64,000 nt of DNA from positions 26,009 through 90,008 of the forward strand of contig JAFQIA010000017.1 of NCBI GenBank assembly GCA_017397725.1. Reading direction: 5' to 3'. The position numbers and the translations under genes are program-made. The stretch comes from Clostridia bacterium. Its GTDB lineage: Bacteria > Bacillota > Clostridia > Monoglobales > Monoglobaceae. Below the pieces are notes generated by a model. It searched no databases and was not told the origin of the DNA. It worked only from the letters and a program-made list of their open reading frames with translations. Position 1 is the first letter of the stretch. Each line of letters begins with the position of its first letter. Positions 42,294 through 50,484 of the stretch are shown here, piece by piece.

Positions 42294-43607
42294 CTAATTC
42301 TTCTTGATGTTGTCTACCAAATCCTGAATGGTGTCCGACAGCTCGCTGCCGTTGTCCAGATTCTCCTTGACCTTGCGGACAGCCACCATAACGGTGGAAT
42401 GGTCCCGATGGAACTGGGCGCCGATTTTGGTGAAGGATTCATCTAAGATTTCTCTGGAAAGGTACATGGCAATATGTCTGGGCGAGGCAATATCGTTGGA
42501 CCGCCGTTTGGAAACCAAGGAACCGGACGGCAGCCGGAAATATTTTTCCACCTCGTCAATAATCACCTCAATGGTGATGTTTCTCTGGGGCAGAGAATGT
42601 AAAATCTCTTTCAGCGCCTTTTGAGCAAGACTCAAAGAAATGGTGTTGGTGCGTTCAATCCCCGCATAAGCTAAGATTCGTTTGACGGCACCCTCCAAGT
42701 CACGGACGTTGGATTTGATGTTGTTGGCAACATACTCCACAATCTCTTCATCAAAGGTAAAGTATTCCGCCTCAATCTTGGACCGCAAAATCGCAAGTCG
42801 GGTTTCATAATCCGGCGGTTGAATATCTGCCATCAAGCCCATCTGGAACCGCCCCTTCAGCCTGTCCGCCAGATGCGGTGTTTCCGAGGGCAGTCGGTCG
42901 GAGGTCAGAACAATCTGCTTGCCGGCATCATACAGGGTGTTAAAGGTATGGAAGAACTCCTCCTGTGCAAGCTCCTTGGTTGCAAGGAACTGTACATCGT
43001 CAATCAACAACAGGTCCACCGTGCGGTGCTTGGTACGAAACTCCTGATTGGTCTTTTCCCGAATGGCGGTGACCAACTCATAAGTAAACTTTTCGCTGGT
43101 GGTATAGAGCACCTTTTTGTTGGGGTAATTCTTCAAATAATAGTTGCCGATTGCCTGCAATAAATGGGTCTTACCAAGACCGCTCCCGCCATAAAGGAAC
43201 AAGGGATTATACTTGGGGGAAGGAGATTCCGCCACCCCAAGACAGGCAGCGTGTGCCAGATTGCTGTTGTTCCCCACCACAAAGCTTTCAAACGTATAAC
43301 GGGGATTTAAGGAGCTCTCCTGCTGAATCGGGTCTACGGCAAGCTGCGGGTCCTCAGAAGGAGTTTGAGAAATCACCTCTAAGTCATAAGACCGCCCTGC
43401 CATAAAGGCAATGCTGCTCTCAATCATCGACCGGAATTTGGTGAGGATCATATTCTTATTGAGGTCCCCGGGCACCGAAAGCCGGATTGCGGTTTCGGTC
43501 AGCGCCAAAGGCTGAATCGGTTTGATCCAGGTATCAAATGAGACCCCTGAAATTTCTTGCTTCAAATCATTCAGGACACGGTCCCATAATTGCATCAGTT
43601 CTTCCAT
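42294..43607 (-). CDS. dnaA: Chromosomal replication initiator DnaA
   Basis: 437 residues. Domain I near the N-terminus (QLWDRVLNDLKQEISGVSFD), a linker, the AAA+ domain with Walker A GGSGLGKTHLLQAIG and Walker B LLLIDDVQFL, and the C-terminal DNA-binding domain with HRDHSTVMVAVRKV. Domain II is short. A promoter lies at 43729-43756 and the gene faces away from rpmH, as in most bacteria. dnaN and recF do not follow; mnmE does. Confidence 0.98.
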   Translation of the reverse strand: MEELMQLWDRVLNDLKQEISGVSFDTWIKPIQPLALTETAIRLSVPGDLNKNMILTKFRSMIESSIAFMAGRSYDLEVISQTPSEDPQLAVDPIQQESSLNPRYTFESFVVGNNSNLAHAACLGVAESPSPKYNPLFLYGGSGLGKTHLLQAIGNYYLKNYPNKKVLYTTSEKFTYELVTAIREKTNQEFRTKHRTVDLLLIDDVQFLATKELAQEEFFHTFNTLYDAGKQIVLTSDRLPSETPHLADRLKGRFQMGLMADIQPPDYETRLAILRSKIEAEYFTFDEEIVEYVANNIKSNVRDLEGAVKRILAYAGIERTNTISLSLAQKALKEILHSLPQRNITIEVIIDEVEKYFRLPSGSLVSKRRSNDIASPRHIAMYLSREILDESFTKIGAQFHRDHSTVMVAVRKVKENLDNGSELSDTIQDLVDNIKKN

Positions 43608-43728
43608 AATTGTTCCTTCCTATCTTCCCAGAAAAAGTGTGAAAAAGAATAGGGGCATCCGGAAACATCCCCTAACATTCCATGTTAAAATTCGCTTACA
43701 ATTCCTTTATAATTTCGCAACAATCCCT

Positions 43729-43756
43729 ATTATAGCACAAAGAAAAAAAATTTCAA
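43729..43756 (-). promoter_or_regulatory. Predicted promoter of dnaA
   Basis: Minus-strand TTGAAA (43756-43751) and TATAAT (43734-43729), spacer 16 bp, about 120 bp before the dnaA ATG. Confidence 0.75.
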
Positions 43757-43899
43757 CACCCAAAAAAGTCGAAATTTCTCCCAAAAATTTTCTTTTTTTC
43801 AAAAATTACAAAATGTAGGGTGCAAACTCTTTTTTAATAACAAGATATTTGATTTTTTTCTCCAAAAAAAATGAAAAAAATTTTTTCCTCGAAAAAGGG

Positions 43900-43928
43900 T
43901 TGACATTTATGGATTCCCGTGATAAAAT
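43900..43928 (+). promoter_or_regulatory. Predicted promoter of the rpmH operon
   Basis: TTGACA (43900-43905) and TAAAAT (43923-43928), spacer 17 bp, 60 bp before rpmH; a near-consensus promoter suited to a ribosomal protein gene. Confidence 0.88.
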
Positions 43929-43991
43929 AATACAGATTTTCTTGTGATTTTGAAATTTATTGAATTGAATCATATCGAAGGAGGGATAGCA

Positions 43992-44126
43992 ATGCTGAGA
44001 ACTTATCAGCCTAAGAAAAGACAGCGCGCAAAGGAACACGGTTTCAGAAAGAGAATGAGTTCCAAGAACGGCCGCAAGGTTTTGGCCAGACGGAGATTGA
44101 AGGGCAGAGCAAAACTGTCTGCATAA
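43992..44126 (+). CDS. rpmH: 50S ribosomal protein L34
   Basis: 44 residues, starting [20 protein letters not shown] and ending [11 protein letters not shown], typical for bL34. AAGGAGGG precedes the ATG; an upstream in-frame ATG at 43944 is not used. First gene of the rpmH-rnpA-yidD-yidC-jag cluster. Confidence 0.98.
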   Translation: MLRTYQPKKRQRAKEHGFRKRMSSKNGRKVLARRRLKGRAKLSA

Positions 44127-44136
44127 GGTTCGCTGG

Positions 44137-44204
44137 GCAGACAATGCCAAGGGTTTATGCTTATTTGGGCATTATGTCCCGATGCAAAAAATTTGGCTGT
44201 CTGC
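44137..44204 (+). ncRNA. Candidate structured leader between rpmH and rnpA
   Basis: Nested complementary segments in the transcript: outer GCAGACA (44137-44143) with TGTCTGC (44198-44204), then GCCAA with TTGGC, GGG with CCC, and a terminal ATGC/GCAT hairpin. Together they can form one long multi-helix stem. A second hairpin (TTGTCG/CGACAA, 44231-44247) and a terminator follow before rnpA. It could tune rnpA expression; the fold is read by eye only. Confidence 0.5.
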
Positions 44205-44253
44205 GGTGATTCGAAACACGAAATCGTAGTTGTCGTTTCTTCGACAATACCGG

Positions 44254-44276
44254 AAGACGCCCCAGGCGTCTTTTTG
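44254..44276 (+). terminator. Intrinsic terminator/attenuator between rpmH and rnpA
   Basis: Stem AAGACGCC/GGCGTCTT with a three-base loop followed by TTTTT, about 30 bp before the rnpA start. It should reduce read-through from rpmH into rnpA. Confidence 0.8.
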
Positions 44277-44307
44277 TCTATCTGTACAGAAAGATAAGGG
44301 GTTTGAA

Positions 44308-44697
44308 ATGAAGATAGTCAGTTTAACCCGAAACGGGCAGTTCCAGCGGCTTTACCGCAAGGGGAACTCTGTGGTTACCCCTACTATGGTACTTTATGCT
44401 TCGAAAAATCGACTGGGCGTGACTCGGTTGGGCATCACCGCCGGAAAAAAGGTGGGGGGTGCCGTCCAAAGAAACCGGGCAAAACGCAGAATCCGCGAAC
44501 TGTTCCGAAATGCGATGCCGCATTGCAAGCAAGGCTACGATGTTTGTATCGTCGCCCGTACCTACACCGTGGAAGCGCCTGCTGCAAAATTGCAGCGGGA
44601 CTTTCAAACATCCATCGAAAAATTGGGGATGTGGAACCATGAAAACATTGTTGATTCGTCTGATTCGGCTTTACCAAACACGGATTTCTCCGCTTAA
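44308..44697 (+). CDS. rnpA: Ribonuclease P protein component
   Basis: 129 residues, the protein subunit of RNase P that helps cleave 5' leaders from pre-tRNAs. The family signature [13 protein letters not shown] (RNR motif, about 55-67) is present, with [19 protein letters not shown] before it. Start at the ATG at 44308 (AAGGGG upstream); an earlier in-frame ATG at 44230 lies ahead of the terminator. Overlaps yidD by about 59 bp. Confidence 0.96.
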   Translation: MKIVSLTRNGQFQRLYRKGNSVVTPTMVLYASKNRLGVTRLGITAGKKVGGAVQRNRAKRRIRELFRNAMPHCKQGYDVCIVARTYTVEAPAAKLQRDFQTSIEKLGMWNHENIVDSSDSALPNTDFSA

Positions 44698-44845
44698 AAA
44701 GCCCTGTTGCCGATTTTATCCCACTTGTTCTGAGTACGCCATTTTGGCCATCCAAAAATATGGCGCAGTCAAGGGATGTCTCAAAGCGATTTGGCGTATA
44801 CTGCGCTGCAATCCTTTCGGCAAAGGCGGTATCGACCTTCCTTAA
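44639..44845 (+). CDS. yidD: Membrane protein insertion efficiency factor YidD
   Basis: 68 residues: [20 protein letters not shown], then [20 protein letters not shown] and [16 protein letters not shown], the standard YidD pattern with conserved cysteines. It begins inside rnpA in another frame, as is usual in this cluster. Peripheral inner-membrane protein that assists YidC-dependent insertion. Confidence 0.95.
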   Translation: MKTLLIRLIRLYQTRISPLKKPCCRFYPTCSEYAILAIQKYGAVKGCLKAIWRILRCNPFGKGGIDLP

Positions 44846-44872
44846 TTCCTGTCCCGCACGAGGAGGAACACT

Positions 44873-45886
44873 ATGAATTTTATTATGCAGCCTCTTGGCT
44901 GGATTTTGAAACTCTGTGATACGCTGGTTGGCAATTACGGTCTGGCAATTATTTTGTTTACCATCCTGATCAAGCTGATTCTGCTTCCTTTGACTATTAA
45001 GCAGCAGCGGTCGATGATGAAAACACAAAAGCTGCAGCCCTTGCTGAATCAACTTCAGCAAAAATATGCCAACGACAAAGAAAAATTAAATATGGAAACC
45101 ATGAAGCTGTATCAAAAGTATCATGTCAATCCTATGAGCGGTTGTCTGCCGCTGCTGATTCAGCTTCCGATTCTTATGGCTCTTTACTGGGTGGTACAAC
45201 GTCCCATTACCTATTTGATGGGTCTGCCGGAAAGCGAATCTTGGCGCATTATCAACGCCCTGAAGGAATGGAGCGAAACTAGTCCCGATGCCGTTTCCGC
45301 ACTGCTTTCTTCCCTGCGGGTGGATTCTTTGGATATGCTGGCAGATATGTATAAGCGGGCAGAAATCCCCATTGCACAGTTTATGGAGGATAATCCAGCC
45401 ATCTTAAATAACCATTGGATTACCGGTAGCGGCAAGACCATTGAAGCCATCAACTTTGGCTTTTTGGGGATGAACCTTTCTCAGACTCCCAATCTGGGCG
45501 CACTGGCAACTCTGGTTATGGGCAAGCTGCCCCAGATTAGTGCCGGCGATATGCTGCTCTGGATCATTCCGGTTCTGTCCGGTCTGTCCTCTTATGCCTC
45601 CATGAAGCTTTCTCAGGCAATGCAGCCCCAGCAGCCTGCAAAAACCGCAAACGGGGAAGACGCCCCCAATCCTATGAAATCGATGAATCTGTTTATGCCA
45701 TTCATTTCCGCTTGGTTTGCATTTACCCTGCCTGCCGCAATCGGCCTTTACTGGGTAACCAGCAACCTTTTGCAGATGGCACAACAGGTTGTTTTGAACA
45801 AAACCATTCGTATCGACTTAACCGATGAACAAATCGAAGGAGAGATCGTCAATGTTAAGAAAAATCGAAAAAAACGCAAAAAATAA
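44873..45886 (+). CDS. yidC: Membrane protein insertase YidC/Oxa1
   Basis: 337 residues with about five transmembrane helices, no large periplasmic domain, the Gram-positive form. The first helix region GNYGLAIILFTILIKLILLP leads to the conserved cytosolic arginine in QQRSMMK, and the C-terminal helix reads FTLPAAIGLYWVTSNLLQMA with a basic tail (KKNRKKRKK). No lipobox is seen at the N-terminus, unlike Bacillus SpoIIIJ/YqjG. The larger loop (about 125-200) is longer than usual. Overlaps jag by 35 bp. Confidence 0.95.
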   Translation: MNFIMQPLGWILKLCDTLVGNYGLAIILFTILIKLILLPLTIKQQRSMMKTQKLQPLLNQLQQKYANDKEKLNMETMKLYQKYHVNPMSGCLPLLIQLPILMALYWVVQRPITYLMGLPESESWRIINALKEWSETSPDAVSALLSSLRVDSLDMLADMYKRAEIPIAQFMEDNPAILNNHWITGSGKTIEAINFGFLGMNLSQTPNLGALATLVMGKLPQISAGDMLLWIIPVLSGLSSYASMKLSQAMQPQQPAKTANGEDAPNPMKSMNLFMPFISAWFAFTLPAAIGLYWVTSNLLQMAQQVVLNKTIRIDLTDEQIEGEIVNVKKNRKKRKK

Positions 45887-46736
45887 AGAAGAAGCATTAA
45901 AGCTTGCCGCCGAGGAATTCGGCGTTCCGGTTGAGGAGCTTTCCTACACCGTAGAAAGAGAAGTCGGCAAGGGCTTGATGGGTCTTCTGCTTGGCAAGGA
46001 GGTTATTATCTCCGCTTGGATTACCAAGGAAGCAGAGGCAGAAGAAAAACTCCGCAAGCTGGTGGACGAACGGGCACATTCCAAGGATTTGGAAAACGGG
46101 GATAACCCCTATGCCCCCAAACAGGAGCCTGCATTCAAGGACCACGTGGGTCCGGAGGGCAGAAAAAAGAAGAAGTCTGCTCCCGCTCCTAAAGCTGAAG
46201 TAAAAGCAGAACCAGTTGTGGCTGCTCCCAAAGCTGAGGAAAAGAAAATTTCCAACAAAAAGCGTGAAGTGACCGAGCAATCTTTGACCGATGCGGCTTA
46301 CTTTGCAAAAGAGCTGATTCACAAGATGGGTCTGAGCGATGCCGAGGTTGCGGTTGTCAACGGCGGCGAATCGGTAGATGTGACTGTTTCCGGTTCCAGA
46401 ATGGGACTACTTATCGGTAAGCGTGGCGACACGCTGGATGCGGTACAATATCTGACCAGCCTTTATGTGAACAAGGAAAAGAATTCTTATATCAAGGTCA
46501 ATGTGGACACCGAGGGCTATCGCGCAAAGCGTGAGGAAACTCTGGTCCGCTTGGCAAAAGGTTTGGAGCGTCGGGTGTTGCGTGACAAAAAGGCTGTTAC
46601 CTTAGAGCCTATGTCCCCCAACGAGCGCCGCATTATCCATTCCGCATTGCAAAACAGTTCCCGAGTAAAAACCTACAGCGTGGGAGAAGAACCCTCCCGC
46701 AAAGTGGTGGTTGCTCCGGCAGATGCTGCTGAATAA
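45852..46736 (+). CDS. jag: RNA-binding protein Jag/KhpB
   Basis: 294 residues: Jag-N domain (about 1-50, ATG at 45852 with GAAGGAGAG), a Lys/Ala/Glu-rich linker (about 95-140), a KH domain with GSRMGLLIGKRGDTLDAVQY and a C-terminal R3H domain (LAKGLERRVLRDKKAVTLEP, then NERRIIHSAL). KhpB binds RNA with KhpA and affects cell division and wall synthesis in streptococci. The in-frame start at 45825 lies within yidC and has a poorer ribosome-binding site. Confidence 0.95.
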   Translation: MLRKIEKNAKNKEEALKLAAEEFGVPVEELSYTVEREVGKGLMGLLLGKEVIISAWITKEAEAEEKLRKLVDERAHSKDLENGDNPYAPKQEPAFKDHVGPEGRKKKKSAPAPKAEVKAEPVVAAPKAEEKKISNKKREVTEQSLTDAAYFAKELIHKMGLSDAEVAVVNGGESVDVTVSGSRMGLLIGKRGDTLDAVQYLTSLYVNKEKNSYIKVNVDTEGYRAKREETLVRLAKGLERRVLRDKKAVTLEPMSPNERRIIHSALQNSSRVKTYSVGEEPSRKVVVAPADAAE

Positions 46737-46740
46737 TCCA

Positions 46741-46777
46741 AAGCGCAGTTCTCATACCGGGGGCTGCGTTTTTTTAG
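46741..46777 (+). terminator. Intrinsic terminator after jag
   Basis: CGCAG/CTGCG arms (with flanking A/T pairs) around a 15-base loop, followed by seven T residues. A moderate-quality terminator closing the rpmH-jag cluster. Confidence 0.6.
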
Positions 46778-46789
46778 TGAGGGATTGTT

Positions 46790-47023
46790 ATGTCCGCTTC
46801 TTATTTTGAAAACAGAGATTGTCCTTACTATCCCTGTCATGACGGGGAACACATCAACTGCCTCTTCTGCTTCTGCCCCCTCTATGGGCAAGAGGACTGC
46901 GGAGGCTCTTATACCATGATTTCCGGCAAGGACGGAAAACCAGTCAAGGATTGCAGCCAATGCCTGATCCCCCACCAAGAGGAAGGCTATGCCTACATCC
47001 TTTCCAAACTACAAGACGAGTAA
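46790..47023 (+). CDS. Cysteine-rich small domain protein
   Basis: 77 residues with seven cysteines in CPYYPC, CLFCFCPLYGQEDCGG and KDCSQC, plus conserved histidines, matching the small cysteine-rich domain family found alone or fused to cobalamin-pathway proteins. Probably a metal-binding (zinc or iron-sulfur) protein; no role is known. It lies between jag and typA, 25 bp before typA, and may share its transcript. Confidence 0.8.
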   Translation: MSASYFENRDCPYYPCHDGEHINCLFCFCPLYGQEDCGGSYTMISGKDGKPVKDCSQCLIPHQEEGYAYILSKLQDE

Positions 47024-47048
47024 ATGCCTACAAGGAGTTGAACATTCT

Positions 47049-48869
47049 ATGAAACGAGAAGATTTGCGTAACATTGCAATCATTGCCCATGTTGATCACG
47101 GCAAAACCACTCTGGTGGATGAAATGCTGAAACAAGGCGGCATCTATCGGGAAAATCAGGTGGTGGAAGACCGCGTTATGGACAACGGGGATTTGGAAAA
47201 AGAGCGTGGAATCACCATTCTTGCGAAAAATACTTCGGTTTATTATCAGGACATCAAGATGAACATCATCGATACCCCCGGCCATGCGGATTTCAGCGGT
47301 GAGGTGGAGCGTATTTTAAAGATGGTAAACGGCGTTATTCTGCTGATTGATGCGGCAGAGGGTCCCATGCCCCAGACCCGATTCGTTCTGCAAAAGGCGT
47401 TGGAAATGCAGCATCGAGTCATCATTGTGGTCAACAAAATTGACCGCCCCGACGCCAGACTTGATGAAATCCCTGACGAGATTCTGGATCTGCTGATTGA
47501 TTTGGAGGCCAGCGACGAACAGTTGGAAAGCCCCATCATCTTCTGCTCCGGCAGAGCGGGTACCGCCTCCCTGTCCCAGTACGAGCAGGGCAAGGATTTG
47601 ACCGTACTCTTTGAAACCATCAAAAACTACATTCCCGCCCCCGAGGGTGACGGAGAGGGTCCCTTGCAGATGTTGGTTTCTTCCATTGACTATAACGATT
47701 ATGTAGGAAGAATCGCCATCGGACGAATCGAGCGCGGCGCAATCAAGCAAAACCAAGAGGTTGTCATCTGTGACCACCACCAAAAGCACGCCCCCTACAA
47801 ATCCAAGATTGTCAACATCTATCAGATTGACGGACTGAGCCGTACCCCCGTAGAATCTGCCAAGGTGGGTGACATCATCTGCTTCTCCGGTGTGACCGAC
47901 ATCACCATCGGCGATACGGTTGCGGCAACCGAGGCTCCGGAGCCGCTGCCCTTTGTAAAAATCAGCGAACCCACCATTGAGATGACCTTTTCGGTCAATG
48001 ACAGTCCCTTTGCGGGCAGAGAGGGTAAGTTTGTCACCTCTCGTCAGCTCCGTGACCGCCTGATGCGGGAGCTTTTGAAGGATGTTTCCCTCAGGGTGGA
48101 AGACGGCGAAACCACCGACAGTTTCCGTGTGGCAGGCCGTGGTGAGATGCATATTTCCATCCTGATTGAAACCATGCGTCGTGAGGGCTACGAATTCTCG
48201 GTCAGCACCCCCAAGGTTTTGATGAAGGAAATCGACGGGCAGCTTTGTGAACCCATCGAACGATTGATGATTGATGTGCCCGAGGATTCTATGGGCGCCG
48301 TGATGGAAAAAATGGGTTCCCGCAAGGCAGAAATGCTGCAGATGGCACCTCAGGGCAGCCGGATGCGTCTGGAATACCTGATTCCCGCCCGTGGTCTTTT
48401 GGGATACCGGAACGAATTTTTGACCGATACCCGTGGTGAGGGTATTATGAATTCCGTCTTTGACAGCTATCAACCCTTTAAGGGGGAAATCAACCGCCGC
48501 CATACCGGTTCTCTGATTGCTTTTGAAACCGGCGAGGCTGTGGGCTACGGCATCTTCAAGGTACAGGACAGAGGCACCATGTTCATCACCCCCGGCACTC
48601 AGGTGTATGAAGGTATGATTGTAGGATACTCCCCCAAGAGCGAGGACATCAATGTGAATGTCTGCAAGAAAAAGCAGTTGACCAACACCCGTGCCTCCGG
48701 AAGCGATGAGGCGTTGCGCCTGATTCCGCCCCAGCAGATGAGTCTGGAGGCGTGTCTGGAATTTTTGGCAGAGGACGAGCTTTTGGAGGTCACACCCGAA
48801 AACCTGCGTCTGCGCAAACGGATTCTGAACAATCAGCTCCGTGCCAAGGCAAATGCAAGAAACAAATAA
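47049..48869 (+). CDS. typA: Ribosome-associated GTPase TypA/BipA
   Basis: 606 residues, the full length of this translational GTPase. G1 AHVDHGKTTLVDEM, switch region ERGITILAKN, G3 DTPGHADFSGEVER, G4 NKIDRPDA, then EF-G-like domains and the BipA-specific C-terminal domain (YEGMIVGYSPKSEDINVNVC, LRLIPPQQMSLEACLEF). Start at the ATG at 47049 with AAGGAG; the open frame extends upstream through the Cys-rich gene only. BipA helps 50S assembly and growth at low temperature in other bacteria. Confidence 0.97.
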   Translation: MKREDLRNIAIIAHVDHGKTTLVDEMLKQGGIYRENQVVEDRVMDNGDLEKERGITILAKNTSVYYQDIKMNIIDTPGHADFSGEVERILKMVNGVILLIDAAEGPMPQTRFVLQKALEMQHRVIIVVNKIDRPDARLDEIPDEILDLLIDLEASDEQLESPIIFCSGRAGTASLSQYEQGKDLTVLFETIKNYIPAPEGDGEGPLQMLVSSIDYNDYVGRIAIGRIERGAIKQNQEVVICDHHQKHAPYKSKIVNIYQIDGLSRTPVESAKVGDIICFSGVTDITIGDTVAATEAPEPLPFVKISEPTIEMTFSVNDSPFAGREGKFVTSRQLRDRLMRELLKDVSLRVEDGETTDSFRVAGRGEMHISILIETMRREGYEFSVSTPKVLMKEIDGQLCEPIERLMIDVPEDSMGAVMEKMGSRKAEMLQMAPQGSRMRLEYLIPARGLLGYRNEFLTDTRGEGIMNSVFDSYQPFKGEINRRHTGSLIAFETGEAVGYGIFKVQDRGTMFITPGTQVYEGMIVGYSPKSEDINVNVCKKKQLTNTRASGSDEALRLIPPQQMSLEACLEFLAEDELLEVTPENLRLRKRILNNQLRAKANARNK

Positions 48870-48907
48870 AAAAATCCCGTAATCCAAATGGATTACGGGA
48901 TTTTTTT
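48869..48907. terminator. Bidirectional terminator between typA and the SLH-M15 gene
   Basis: Perfect 16-bp stem AAAAATCCCGTAATCC / GGATTACGGGATTTTT with an AAAT loop; the genes on either side converge on it. Confidence 0.93.
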
Positions 48908-50294
48908 ATTTACCTAAGTAACTAAAGTGCATATAATCTACCGTGCCGTTCACCCAAGCATTGCCGCCCCAAAGCCAGCCATACTTGGCAAAGGTTTGTA
49001 CCACCGGGCCGTCCGGCGCAAAGGAATAGATGGAGTTTGCAGGGTCATAAAAGCTGCCCACCACCGTTCCGCTTGCATAAACGCAGTAGTTCTCGTTGTA
49101 ATTCAGGTCGATTGCCACGCCGTAGTTGTGGTCGGAATAGGTTCCGCTGGACATGGCGTTTCGCCAAGCGTACGCATTGACATCCTTCAAGGGAACCTTG
49201 ACCGGCGCGTTATAAATCTCATCAAAGATGGCAATCACATCCGATTTCAACGCCGAATGAATCTTAAAGGTCAAATCCGAGGTATAGAGTTTCCCCGCAT
49301 TGTCTGCTTTCCAGACCTTGACGGTGACTTCACTCATCTTGGCATCTGCCTCTTCTTTGGAACTGAATTTGGTGCCAAAGGGGAAGATTCTCTGTTCCTT
49401 TTCCTTTGCCTCACCGGAGGCAATGGTCTCGGAATAGGTTTTCAGCCGGTACAAGCCGTCTTTGCCCAAGGTCTGCAGCGGTGTTCCGCTGGGAGCAAAC
49501 CCCGGTGCCGCAATGTCAACACTGGGTTGCCAGTCTTCGTTTTCCGGCTGGCTGTAGTTTGCCAAAGACACGGTTGCACCGCTTGGCAAGGTAATGGTTT
49601 TCACCAAAGTCTGCAAGGTGTTCTTTTTGGCATCCTTGGTGGGACGGAGCACCGTCTTGATTTTTCCTTCAAAATCTTTGCCGTACCGCACATAGCACCG
49701 GTACGCCACAATGGCAGCCTCCTGCCGGCTGACCTCTGCGGTGGGCCGGAATGCACCCTTGTCATCCCCTGCCATCAGGTTGTTGTCCAGCATGAATGCC
49801 ACATGGTTTTTCGCCCAATCAGCAATCTTGTCCGCATCGGTAATGGAAGCAAATACATTTCCTGACGGGAAGTAAGGGCCAAGCACTCCTGCCGAATCCA
49901 ACAAACTGGTAATAATCTTGCATAATTCCTGTCGGGTCAGGGTTCCGTAGGGGTTAAACTTGCCCTCTCCGTCACCGCTGACAATGCCTGCGTAGTACGC
50001 CATATTGGGAAAAGGATCATCCGTATCGACAAAGGGATTGGTGGCGTGGGTGGATACATTTTCTGCAGTAATGGTCGCATAAAGGTTCACCGCCACATTG
50101 ATGAAATCTCCTCTAAAAATCGAGCTTTGATAGGATTTTTGGGAAAATTCCTCCGAAATAATGCTCAGTTCCATGGCGCTTTCTACCGCATCGGTTGCCC
50201 AAAAACTGGGTTCGTAATCTGCAAACACAGGAACGCTTGGAACACACAACAGGAACACAAGCAGTACTGCCAAAAGGCTATATCTCTTTCTCAT
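48906..50294 (-). CDS. SLH-domain D-alanyl-D-alanine carboxypeptidase (M15 family)
   Basis: 462 residues from the ATG at 50294 (GAGGTGA upstream). A signal peptide (RKRYSLLAVLLVFLLCVPSV, probable cleavage after FA) is followed by two to three SLH motifs (FPNMAYYAGIVSGDGEGKFNP... and IADWAKNHVAFMLDNNLMAG with KGAFRPTAEVSRQEA), which anchor proteins to pyruvylated wall polymer. The C-terminal M15 domain has the zinc motif SDHNYGVAIDLN and the final DYMHFSY. It should trim stem peptides at the cell surface. The order SLH first, peptidase last is noteworthy. Monocistronic, with its own promoter. Confidence 0.9.
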   Translation of the reverse strand: MRKRYSLLAVLLVFLLCVPSVPVFADYEPSFWATDAVESAMELSIISEEFSQKSYQSSIFRGDFINVAVNLYATITAENVSTHATNPFVDTDDPFPNMAYYAGIVSGDGEGKFNPYGTLTRQELCKIITSLLDSAGVLGPYFPSGNVFASITDADKIADWAKNHVAFMLDNNLMAGDDKGAFRPTAEVSRQEAAIVAYRCYVRYGKDFEGKIKTVLRPTKDAKKNTLQTLVKTITLPSGATVSLANYSQPENEDWQPSVDIAAPGFAPSGTPLQTLGKDGLYRLKTYSETIASGEAKEKEQRIFPFGTKFSSKEEADAKMSEVTVKVWKADNAGKLYTSDLTFKIHSALKSDVIAIFDEIYNAPVKVPLKDVNAYAWRNAMSSGTYSDHNYGVAIDLNYNENYCVYASGTVVGSFYDPANSIYSFAPDGPVVQTFAKYGWLWGGNAWVNGTVDYMHFSYLGK

Positions 50295-50350
50295 TGGAAT
50301 CACCTCGGTTTTTCTGGACTTGTGGCGAACAGGATACACGCCACAGAATC

Positions 50351-50379
50351 AGTATAACACAAAATCTTGGAAATTGCAA
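50351..50379 (-). promoter_or_regulatory. Predicted promoter of the SLH-M15 gene
   Basis: Minus-strand TTGCAA (50379-50374) and TATACT (50356-50351), spacer 17 bp, about 55 bp before the ATG. Confidence 0.75.
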
Positions 50380-50426
50380 CTTTTGACAGAATTTTTAACA
50401 AAACCGTCATAAATTGCTTTTCCCGA

Positions 50427-50455
50427 TTGATAATTTCCTTTCCTCGTGCTACAAT
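50427..50455 (+). promoter_or_regulatory. Predicted promoter of the M18 aminopeptidase gene
   Basis: TTGATA (50427-50432) and TACAAT (50450-50455), spacer 17 bp, 29 bp before the ATG at 50485. Confidence 0.75.
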
Positions 50456-50484
50456 AACAGAAAGATAAGAAAGGATGATTCCCT

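Larger units (their letters stand above)
43608..43991. other. dnaA-rpmH intergenic region (expected origin site)
   Basis: About 380 bp, very AT-rich (long A and T runs from 43740 to 43890), with divergent promoters for dnaA and rpmH. I find no TTATCCACA-type DnaA boxes here; the nearest is TTTTTCACA on the minus strand near 43640, with two mismatches. A replication origin at this place is therefore possible by synteny but not supported by box clusters. Confidence 0.5.

Noticed and set aside
43608..43991. Confident oriC call between dnaA and rpmH
   Set aside because: Synteny and AT-richness fit, but no DnaA-box cluster could be found by reading, so it is given only as a candidate.
47316..48887. 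A 523-codon frame antisense to typA
   Set aside because: Shadow of the typA coding sequence; no signal for expression or homology.
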